Part shown: positions 23,501 through 33,300 of the stretch, piece after piece | Layout: every line of letters starts with the position of its first letter | Position numbering within the stretch: the stretch's first letter is position 1 | NCBI RefSeq assembly: GCF_036850765.1 | Contig: NC_089494.1 | Span: forward strand, 1,178,001 to 1,242,000 | Length of the DNA: 64,000 bases | Reading direction: 5' to 3' | From: Saccopteryx bilineata | Lineage: Eukaryota > Chordata > Mammalia > Chiroptera > Emballonuridae | Notes under the pieces: generated by a model | Told to the model about the DNA's origin: nothing | Seen by the model: the letters and a program-made list of their open reading frames with translations, nothing else | The model's database searches: none | Program-made: the position numbers and the translations under genes

Positions 23501-25914
23501 CAGCTCCTGTTCTGCGCCCCCCCCCGGGTCTTACAGCTCCTGTTCTGCAGCTCCCCCCAGGGTCTTACAGTTCCTGTACTGCAGGCCCCCCAGGGTCTTA
23601 CAGCTCCTGTTCTGCGCCCCCCCCAGGGTCTTACAGCTCCAGTACTGCAGCCCCCCCCAGGGTCTTACAGCTCCTGTTCTGTAGCCCCCCCCCCCAGGGT
23701 CTTACAGCTCCTGTACTGTAGCCCCCCCTCGTTCTTACAGCTCCTGTTCTGCGCCCCCCCAGGGTCTTACAGCTCCTGTACTGCAGCCCCCCCAGGGTCT
23801 TACAGCTCCTGTTCTGCAGCCCCCCCCCCCGTTCTTACAGCTCCTGTTCTGCGCCCCCCAGGGTCTTACAGCTCCTGTTCTGCAGCCCCCCCCCCGTTCT
23901 TACAGCTCCTGTTCTTCAGCTCCCCCCAGGGTCTTACAGCTCCTGTACTGCAGCCCCCCCAGGGTCTTACAGCTCCTGTTCTGCGCCCCCAGGGTCTTAC
24001 AGCTCCTGTTCTGCAGCCCCCCCCGTTCTTACAGCTCCTGTTCTTCAGCTCCCCCCAGGGTCTTACAGCTCCTGTACTGTAGGCCCCCCCAGGGTCTTAC
24101 AGCTCCAGTACTGCAGCCCCCCCCCGTTCTTACAGCTCCTGTTCTGCGCCCCCCAGGGTCTTACAGCTCCTGTTCTGCGCCCCCCCAGGGTCTTACAGCT
24201 CCTGTTCTGCGCCCCCCCAGGGTCTTACAGCTCCTGTTCTGCAGCTCCCCCCAGGGTCTTACAGCTCCTGTTCTGCGCCCCCCCAGGGTCTTACAGCTCC
24301 TGTTCTGTGCCCCCCAGGGTCTTACAGCTCCAGTACTGCAGCCCCCCCCAGGGTCTTATAGCTCCAGTACTGCAGCCCCCCCCCAGGGTCTTACAGCTCC
24401 AGTACTGCAGCCCCCCCCCAGGGTCTTACAGCTCCTGTTCTGTAGCCCCCCCAGGGTCTTACAGCTCCAGTACTGCAGCCCCCCCCAGGGTCTTACAGCT
24501 CCAGTACTGCAGCCCCCCCCAGGGTCTTACAGCTCCTGTTCTGTAGCCCCCCCAGGGTCTTACAGCTCCAGTACTGCAGCCCCCCCCAGGGTCTTACAGC
24601 TCCTGTTCTGCAGCTCCCCCCAGGGTCTTACAGTTCCTGTACTGCAGGCCCCCCCGGGTCTTACAGCTCCTGTTCTGCGCCCCCCCCAGGGTCTTACAGC
24701 TCCAGTACTGCAGCCCCCCCCAGGGTCTTACAGCTCCTGTTCTGTAGCCCCCCCCCCAGGGTCTTACAGCTCCTGTACTGCAGCCCCCCCTCGTTCTTAC
24801 AGCTCCTGTTCTGCGCCCCCCCAGGGTCTTACAGCTCCTGTACTGCAGCCCCCCCAGGGTCTTACAGCTCCTGTTCTGCAGTCCCCCCCCCCGTTCTTAC
24901 AGCTCCTGTTCTGCGCCCCCCAGGGTCTTACAGCTCCTGTTCTGCAGCCCCCCCCCCCGTTCTTACAGCTCCTGTTCTTCAGCTCCCCCCAGGGTCTTAC
25001 AGCTCCTGTACTGCAGCCCCCCCAGGGTCTTACAGCTCCTGTTCTGCGCCCCCCAGGGTCTTACAGCTCCTGTTCTGCAGCCCCCCCCGTTCTTACAGCT
25101 CCTGTTCTTCAGCTCCCCCCAGGGTCTTACAGCTCCTGTACTGTAGGCCCCCCCAGGGTCTTACAGCTCCAGTACTGCAGCCCCCCCCCCGTTCTTACAG
25201 CTCCTGTTCTGCGCCCCCCAGGGTCTTACAGCTCCTGTTCTGCGCCCCCCCAGGGTCTTACAGCTCCTGTTCTGCGCCCCCCCCAGGGTCTTACAGCTCC
25301 TGTTCTGCAGCTCCCCCCAGGGTCTTACAGCTCCTGTTCTGCGCCCCCCCAGGGTCTTACAGCTCCTGTTCTGTGCCCCCCAGGGTCTTACAGCTCCAGT
25401 ACTGCAGCCCCCCCCAGGGTCTTACAGCTCCAGTACTGCAGCCCCCCCCAGGGTCTTACAGCTCCAGTACTGCAGCCCCCCCCAGGGTCTTACAGCTCCT
25501 GTTCTGTAGCCCCCCCAGGGTCTTACAGCTCCAGTACTGCAGCCCCCCCCAGGGTCTTACAGCTCCAGTACTGCAGCCCCCCCCAGGGTCTTACAGTTCC
25601 TGTTCTGTAGCCCCCCCAGGGTCTTACAGCTCCAGTACTGCAGCCCCCCCCCAGGGTCTTACAGCTCCTGTTCTGTAGCCCCCCCCCCCAGGGTCTTACA
25701 GCTCCTGTACTGCAGCCCCCCCGGGTCTTACAGCTCCTGTTCTGTAGCCCCCCCCCAGGGTCTTACAGCTCCAGTACTGCAGCCCCCACCCAGGGTCTTA
25801 CAGTTCCTGTTCTGCAGCCCCCCCCGTTCTTACAGCTCCTGTTCTGCTCCCCCCCAGGATCTTACAGCTCCTGTTCTGCAGCCCCCCCCCCCGTTCTTAC
25901 AGCTCCTGTTCTGT
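17572..25914. repeat. Giant C-rich minisatellite, about 33-bp unit, roughly 250 copies
   Basis: The unit is a run of 5-10 C, then agggtcttacagctcctgtt, then ctgc with a variable end (agc, ggc, gcc or aggc). A second class replaces cagggt with cgt (cctcccgttcttacag). A class with ccagtactgcag appears only from about 20567 onward, and a ctgtagcc class introduces plus-strand stops. C-run length varies from unit to unit. The array shows higher-order duplication. On the plus strand each unit contains two acceptor-like sites, tcttacag and ttctgcag. On the minus strand it contains ctgtaag. Confidence 0.98.
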
Positions 25915-27264
25915 GGGGTGGGGGGGTCTGCACCTTAGCTCCACTCGGTGCTGCAGCTAAGCTTCTTTTTCTGTAAAACCAGACTAAGTCTCGCCCTGTG
26001 GTTTCGATCTCAGGTGTTCCCACAGCTGCCCTCCCTCTCAGGCCCGGGGTCAGATCCCAGTGGGCTCTCTCCCCCCCTGACTGGAACTGTGATTTGTGGT
26101 CCTGTCACGGGTGTGTTAGCCGGCCCCCGAGGGGCTCAATGCCGCCACCGTGTGCTCGGTGAGCCCAGGGCTCCATCTGGCACCTGCTTCTGCCCTTGTC
26201 AGCTGAGGACCAGCGGAGGCGGTTCTTCTGTGCAGTCCCAGCAGCAGGAGGACCAGTGTCCCTCCACAGTGCCCAGGCCACACGGACATCAGCTCTGTGC
26301 CTGCTCCACCCTTTCCGCTCACCTGCAGCGCCTGAGGGGGTATTTCTGCATCTGACATCCCCCCCCCATTCACTGAGGCCCCCCAGGCCCCCGTGGGATT
26401 TACTCCCTGGACCTCAGGCAGCGGCTGAGTTTGTAAGATGCTTTGGTTTTGACCAGCACCTCGACGTGCGTGCAGGGAAGGGGTCCCTTCCGCCGAGTGC
26501 CCCGCCCTCTTCTACTCGAGGCTCCCTAGCGCCCCTCCCTGTCTACGTGTGGACAGCGCTCTGGCTCCTGGTCCTCGCTATGGGTTTCAGGTTTCTCTGC
26601 TTCCCCAGGTCGGGAACGGGAGTGGGTTTATGCTGGAAGCTGGGAGGTCCCTGTTCCACAGCTGCAGGCCACTCAAAGGTGGTGGAAACCTTTAGCTCAC
26701 CCGAGGTTCCACTTTGGGCTTGAGGGGTCCCTCGAGGAGAGGTCTGTCGGTGCAGGGCGGGAGGAGGGCCAGCAGGGGCTGCCGGGATCCCATCCTCCGG
26801 TGCCCTCACCTCTCCTAGACCGTCCCGATCTTTGGTGGCCCTGACATGCAACTTGCCATCCATCCTGGTTTCCAGCAGGGAGACAGACCCCTGGTCCTCC
26901 CCTTCCCTCGGCTCACTGGGGACAAGGGATTGGGGGGAACCAGCTCTCCCTCCTGGACTCAAGCTAATGCTTGGATTGCAAACGTCATCCCCGGACAGAG
27001 GTTACCCAGGTGGAGGCGTGTTGCCACCTGGAGGGGAGCAGAGAGCCTTCCTGTGGGTTTGCACCTGTGCGCACAGGCGTGTCTGAGTGTGTGCACACCC
27101 ACACGTGAGCCCGCCTGCGGTAGGACGTCTGTGGCCTCCTGGACTCCGGCAAGGAGTATCGGGGACCAAGGGCGGGCAGGGCTCGGGAGCTCGGGGACAG
27201 TCTGAGGCCTGGGAGCTTCCTGTGCCGGGTGCCCGCCCCACCTGTGCCCTCCCTTCTCCAACAG

Positions 27265-27395
27265 GGAGAACGTATTTGCCTCTGTTCACGGCGGTCCAGG
27301 GGCCCCTGAAGCATCTGAACAGGTGCCAGCAGCCTGTGATCGTGGCGTCACCGTGCCGGCAGAAGCCGAAGTACTCCAGCTACAACCAGGAGTGA
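27265..27395 (+). CDS. Candidate alternative or true last exon of ANKMY1
   Basis: The acceptor is cttctccaacag. The exon then runs GG plus 43 codons including TGA, which is the phase needed after the MYND exon (9200). The peptide opens RTYLPLFTAVQGPLKHLNRC and closes KPKYSSYNQE. Its composition and third-position G/C preference are far more protein-like than those of the candidate at 10108. An AATAAA with a GT-rich downstream element follows at 27715. If used, the last ANKMY1 intron is 18 kb and contains the 8.3-kb minisatellite. I do not recognise the peptide from another gene. Confidence 0.5.
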
Positions 27396-27714
27396 GCAGT
27401 GGCCATCCGGCCGCCCCGAGGCTGAGCGGGCCCAGACTGCTCCGTGCCCAGGGAGGGGGAGGTGCTGGGCCGCCAGCACTGAACACCCAGGGCTCTCTGA
27501 GGGAGGCGGGCACACAGCCGCTGCTCTGCAGGTGTCCCGGAGGCCTCAGGAGCCTCAGTGGCTCCCCCGTGAAGCCCCCTTCCTCCCCCTGGGGTGGGGG
27601 GGCATGCTGCCCGCTCCACACTCGGGGCCCCCAGGCTCCTGGTTGCCTGGCCTCAGCACTCCAAATCCCAGAGGCGAGAGGCTTTGCTGAGTATCTGCAG
27701 GGCTGTGATGCCCA

Positions 27715-27720
27715 AATAAA
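27715..27720 (+). terminator. Poly(A) signal AATAAA, plus strand
   Basis: AATAAA lies 320 nt after the TGA at 27393-27395 and is followed by gtgggtctgtgttgg, a good GT-rich element. The opposing GPC1 poly(A) signal is about 520 nt away. Confidence 0.6.
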
Positions 27721-28215
27721 ACGACCCTTCAGTGGCTCGTGGGTCTGTGTTGGCAGCCGACCTCTGGTTGAGAACCCGGGCCCTGCATAGAGTGGCACCC
27801 TGGGGACATGGGGACAGGGCTGGTGGTTTCACCGAGGACCATGCAGGACTCTCCTTGGGGAGGCAGGGTGGCTGGGCCAGGGGCCCCACTCTGGGGAGGG
27901 ATGCCAGGCACAGTGGGGTTCCAGCCCAGACTGGACCACTAGGCCTGGACTCAGGACACTGGTCCCTCTGCTCTGAGGTGAGGGCACCGAGGCTATCTGG
28001 CAGGGTCTGGAACCTTCCTGGGCACGTGTCCAGAGCAGGGGTTGGGTGGACAGTAGGGAGGCCCCAGCCTTTTCCTTCCCCGGGGCTCCACGTCCTCCTG
28101 GGGCAGGATGGGGACACGCAGAGCCTCCCCTCGCAGCTGTGGGGCCAGTGCTGAGCGCAGCCACGTCGCCAGGGCCATGCCCACTGCTGAGCTGCGCAGG
28201 GAGGGACCAGAGCAG

Positions 28216-30068
28216 CAGCACGAGCTCTCCAGCCGTTTATTCATACGAGGACGCAAGGAACACACGTCACCTGCTGACGCCACGAGCAGGACACAGCCGC
28301 CCGGCCAGCCCCGCCCAGAGACACGAGGAGGGCGGGCGGGCCGGAGCACGGGCCCCATCCCCACGCAGCCAGGGTGCCGCCCTGGTGCACAGCAGTCTCT
28401 GCCGAGTCCCCGAGGGTCTGGGTGGCCCTCGCCCGCAGGGAGGAGGCCCTAGGCCCAGCCCCCATCCCAACACCTCAGCATTAGCAAGGGGTGGGCGTGC
28501 CTGTGGGCGGGGGTGGAGCACAGGCTGGGAGCCGGGACACAGCACACCGAGGGCCGTGTGGGGGGTCCAGCATGCTTCCCGACCCCGAGGGAAAGCAATG
28601 CGTTGCTAAGCAGCCTGCCCAGGGCCTGGTGCTGGCTGGGACCGTGGTCCCTGGCTGGGACCGTGGTCCCCGCCTGGGCCGGCTCAGCATCCCTGGACCC
28701 TCCAGGGTGGCCTTCTCTTTGCCTGGGCCCCTCCCAAGGCCGGTGGCAGCTGGGGCCCGGGAAGAAGGGGCCCCCAGGCCTGGCTGAGCAGGGACACGCC
28801 CTGATTCCCGGCCGACCGAAGGTTGTCCTTCAAAAAGCTATGGGGAGAAGCTGAGAGGACAGCCCCAGAGGGCCAGGACGGGAAGCAGTTTGTATCTGGA
28901 AAAGCCCTTAACTGTCAAAGCGCCCCAGGCTCCCTGCAGCTGGCGGGGTCAAGGAAGGGACCCAGGCCTCCCTCCGACCTGCGGTGCCAGGGACTCTCTG
29001 GCACCTGAGCTGGACCTGAGCTGAAGTTTCACCTGCCACTCAGCATCCCTGTGGCCAGGTGGCGGCCACAGGGTCACCCCCAGCCCTGGTCTGTCACCTG
29101 AGCTGGTGTCTGGCCCTTTGTCTGCATCTGGGTGGGGACAGAAAGGGGAACTGTGGCCAGGCCGCCCCTCCTGGCAGCCCTTGCACAGGCCGCAGACGCC
29201 GCCCCGAGTGTGAAAGGGATGCCCGCCTCTCTGGAGGGCCCGGGTCTGCTCCCCTGGCATGGCGAGGGGCCGCAAGTCCACCCCCCAGACACCCGGGAGC
29301 AGAGCCCAGGATGCGTGGCCATGCCGGCTGCCACTCACGGCGCACGTGAGCCCCCCCCCCCCCAGCTGGTCTTTGGCAAGGACGAGGTCCACGGAGACCA
29401 GCAGTGGCGCCCCCTCGGGGCCGACCTCACTGGACAGGCTCTCCCCTGACTCAGGGGCTGGGGGGGGGGGGGCTGTGGCATCACAGGGCAGGGGCTGGTT
29501 GCATATGAAAGGTTCGTGCACAATCTCAAAGGCCCCTCGAGATCCCGGATGGCGGAAACCCTGACGCCCTCTCGGAGGGGTCTCGGGGCGCTGAGGGGTG
29601 GGCCTCACTCTCTGACACCTGGAGCCCCTAGCTGTCCTGGGAGGAGGCAGGAGAGGAAGGCACAGGCTCAGGGCCCCTCCCCGCAGCCCTGGCACTGTCA
29701 GGAGAGTGCAGGGAGCTGGGGGGCGAGGTGCCCGGGGAGGCAGGAGGTGGGGCCAGGAGGGAGGCCCCCAGGCCTGCACCAGCAGGGGCACACTCAGATC
29801 CTGGGCCCCCGGAAGGTCCCTGAAATACATGGCTTTTGGGGACATTGTTCCCGGCTGACCTGAGGGCCTCACACAAAATTAAGAGCCAGGGTGACCGGAG
29901 GCAGGCCTGGGGGGGGGGGCAGTGCCCCTCGCCCTGCCCCCAGAGCAGCAGGCCCCCGCTGTCCCTCTCCGTCCTGCCCCGGGCCTCCAGGCCCAGGAAA
30001 ATTAAATATCGTCTGTTCGCGTTTTGGCAAAGTCCGTCCTTGGCCTCAGGCACTGGGGCCGGGGGCAG
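28216..30068 (-). other. GPC1: GPC1 3' UTR
   Basis: About 1.85 kb separates the TAA from a poly(A) signal at 28241-28236. It is GC-rich with several G or C runs (for example near 29347 and 29461). Open frames crossing it have no support. Confidence 0.7.
28236..28241 (-). terminator. GPC1: GPC1 poly(A) signal
   Basis: TTTATT on the plus strand is AATAAA on the GPC1 strand, in the context atgaataaacgg. Cleavage is expected about 15-25 nt further, near 28215. Confidence 0.75.
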
Positions 30069-30301
30069 TTACCGCCACGGGGGCCTGGCCACCGAGAGGG
30101 CCAGGGCGAGGAGGAGGGCCACGAGGGCCGTGCAGGGCTGGGGGCAGCCTGCGGCCCCCGTCTTCTCCCCGTCCCGCTCCGACTGGCCAGGGAGGGCGTG
30201 GTTCAGGGTTGTCCGCGAGCTGGAGGTCTTCTTGTTGACCCTCCGGCCGCAGGCGTCGTCCAGGCAGCCGTCTCCGCTGCCCGAGCTGCTGCCGTCATCG
30301 C
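30069..30301 (-). CDS. GPC1: GPC1 exon 9 (heparan sulfate sites and GPI signal)
   Basis: There are 233 coding nt to TAA at 30071-30069. The exon encodes [13 protein letters not shown] (residues 482-494), then a basic Ser/Thr-rich stalk, then [18 protein letters not shown] as the GPI-attachment signal. Residue 530, the GPI site in human GPC1, is Gly here, which is a permitted attachment residue. Residue 487 is Ser where human has Gly. Confidence 0.97.
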
Positions 30302-33300
30302 CTGGGGGAACGGGGGGGGGGGGGAGAGGAACTCAGGAGGCTGGGGCAGGCCCACCCAACCCTGGGGACCCCGAATGCAGCGTCCCTGCGGGGGGGCCTC
30401 CCATGCCAGGTGGCACCCTGATTCTGGGCAGCTGGCATGGCCCGGGTTTGCCAAGGCTGGCCGGACTTTCCAGCCGGGTCTCAATTGAGCTTGGCAGTGC
30501 CCGCCGCCCCCGCACTGTTCCCCCGCACCGTGGGGCGGGGCCCTGTGGCAGCTCTGGCCGCCCAGGGCTCCCAGGCGCTGTTAGCGTCCCCCGCCCCCGC
30601 ACTCTTCCCCCGCACAGTGGGGCGGGGCCCTGTGGCAGCTCTGGCCGCCCAGGGCTCCCAGCCGCTGTTAGCGTCCACCGCCCCCGCACTCTTCCCCCGC
30701 ACAGTGGGGCGGGGCCCTGTGGCAGCTCTGGCCGCCCAGGGCTCCCAGGCGCTGTTAGCGTCCCCGCCCCCGCACTCTTCCCCCGCACAGTGGGGCGGGG
30801 CTCTCTGGCCGCCCATGGCTCTCAGCCGCTGGTTAGCGTCCCCCGCCCCCACGCCCCAGCCCAGCAGCCCGGCCCTCACTGGCGTCCTGGAAGTCCGCGT
30901 CCTCGCCGTTGTAGGCGCTGCGCAGCCGGTTGGTCATGATCTTCAACTGCATGATCTGCTGGCGAATGGTCATGTCGGGCTTGGTGATGTCCACCTCCAC
31001 CTCGGGGTTGTTGATCTGGTTGGCCAAGCCGTCGCCCATCACCTCGGGCAGGTACCTGGGGCCAGGAGAGCAGGCCTTTGGTAACGACCCGGGTCCCTGC
31101 AGATTGGCGCCGCCCAAGCACGTCCCTCCTTCTGTGGGGGGGCAGCATGTCTGAGACCCCCCCCCCGGGAGTTTGCAGGGACCAACGGGAGCACAAGCTG
31201 GCCCTGCCGCGTGGGCTGTGGCTGCACCAGCACCGTGTGTGCGCAGGAGAGCTGGTTCAGGCGAGGGTGTGGCCCTCGTCCCTTTCTGTGTCCTGCTGTG
31301 TGACCCGTGTCGTGCAGCACGCAGCACCGGTGCCTCAGGCCCGACAAGGGCGCGGCGACCTCAAGGGAGGGTGGCCCAGCTCAGCCAGGCGGTACCTACC
31401 GGCCCTTGGCCATGCCGTTCCAGCAGCGGTCATCGCTGGCCGCACTCATGGCCATCCTCTCGCTGCACAGCGTCCCGGGGAGGCTGATCCAGAAGTCCTG
31501 GGCGTCACGGAGCTGGGCTTTGGCCTCAGAGACCTGTGGGGCAGCTGTCAGGCCCCTGGGCTCCCCAGCCCAGCCTCCCCCTCCTCCCCCGTCCCCGGGG
31601 CCCGGCCAGCTGAGGGGCCGCTCACCAGCTTCTCCAACGTGCCTGTGGACAGCTTATCCGGAAGTGCCAGCTTGCCCCGCGGCTGCTTCTCCTCGGACCC
31701 GGCGCTGTGAGGGTTCACCTTGGGGTTCCCACAGCCCTGGATGACCTGAGGGGAGACCACAGGCGTCCTGGAGTGGCACGAGGCCGCGTCTGGGACAGCC
31801 CTCCCACGCCCACCGCACCCTCCTGCCCGCACCTTGGCCGTGAGCGTGTCCCTGTTGTCCTGAAGCGTGTTGATGGCCTCCGCCAGCCACAAGTGCACGT
31901 TGCCGATGACGCTCTCCGCGCCGGACGGGCCCCAGAACTTGTCAGTTATGAGCACCATGGAGTCTGGCACAAGCGTGAACACACAGGGCAGTTTACACCT
32001 CTGCGTGCCGGCCCACCTCATGCCAACATATTCAAGCTCCCACGTGTTAACATGTACACACCAGCAATGTCTGTTAGCTCATACGTGTGGTGGCCTGCTG
32101 TGTCACATACATGTTGGCACATGTGCATGTTGGTCCATCATGTGTGACATACCTCTGGGCATGTGTGTGCCAAGTTGTACCCGTGTTAGCTCATGGCCCA
32201 CCGTGTGTCACTCACGTGTTGGCATGTAAGCATGTTGGGGCGCTCACCCCGTGGGGAAGGGCAGGAAGGATGGACTCCCCAGGACTTCCTCCCTCCCAGG
32301 AACTTGCCCCTGTCACAGCCCACTCAGGACGTGTAGAAGGAACCCTCCCTCCCTGACCCCAGGGGGCCGCCCGCCGCCCAGGGCCTGGCGCGGCGAGGCT
32401 CACCCAGGAGGTTCCTCCACTCGGCGTCCAGGTCCGCCTGGTTGGCCAGGCAGCCCTTGAGCACGTTGCGGCAGTAGTCCGGGCAGGGCCGGGCGCCGGG
32501 CACCCCCAGGCAGTGTGCGCAGTACAGCAGCTTCATGATGGCCCGGGAGCACTCGGGGCCCAGCGGCACCTGGGGGGCCAAGGCAGCCTGAGCACCTCAC
32601 AGCTGGGGGCCCAGCCCCCCCAGGAGCCCCGGAGAGAGGGTTTGGGGGGGTCATGCTGATAATCACCCCTTGGCTGCCGTCACTGACCCCCCTGGGGAAG
32701 CCCTTCTCTGACTACAGCTGCCATGCGGATGAGGGGACCCAGGCCCAGGGCTGAGGGATGGCTTTCTCAGGACCCCAGCTGGAGGAGAAGGTGGCTCACA
32801 CCCAGGGCGGTGTGGGTCTGAGGCTACTGCTCTCCCACACCTGTGACCAGGTGAGTCTGACGTGAGCTGCCCAATGGGGCAAGGCCTCCCTCTGGCCTGT
32901 GTGACCTGGCCCCAGCCAGCTCGGCCTCCAAGCACAGGCCGTTCTCATCTCCTGTCCACCAGACCCTGTAGCTGCTCAGTGTCCAGCCCCAGGCCCTTTT
33001 CTCTTCCTTTCCTGCCCGGGATCCAGCCTGACCAAGGACCAGATGGACAGCAGTGGGTGGGAGAGCTCTATGGTAGAGCTCGGTCCTCAGACGTGCTACT
33101 GTCCAAAGCCCCCGGGCAGACACTCAGGGTCAGGAGGGGGCCCGGGGGGCTGGGATCTAAGGCAGCTGGGGGGGAGGCATGGGTCCCCGAGGGGCTCCCG
33201 AGAGCCCCGGGCAGCTGGGGGGGGAGGCGTGGGTCCCCGAGGGGCTCCTGAGAGCCCCGGGCAGCTGGGGGGGAGGCGTGGGTCCCCGAGGGGCTCCTGA

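Larger units (their letters stand above)
10310..28210. other. Repeat-dominated interval between the ANKMY1 MYND region and the GPC1 3' end
   Basis: Nearly half of this 18 kb is the giant minisatellite. The rest holds a CA-rich array, four smaller tandem repeats, one SINE and the candidate exon at 27265-27395. I see nothing gene-like in 10310-11250, 12420-13720, 13930-16230, 16660-17160 or 25920-27260. If the 27265 exon is used this is an ANKMY1 intron; otherwise it is intergenic. Confidence 0.7.

Noticed and set aside
17443..25678. Proline/serine-rich proteins of up to 1037 codons
   Set aside because: They arise because a 33-bp unit lacks stops in all three frames. No promoter, signal or domain supports a gene. 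The openness is reported only as an observation.
17572..25914. CRISPR-like array
   Set aside because: Units are directly adjacent with no unique spacers, and the DNA is mammalian.
25948..27090. Upstream exons for the 27265 exon
   Set aside because: Open frames here lack convincing splice sites in the right phase and protein-like composition.
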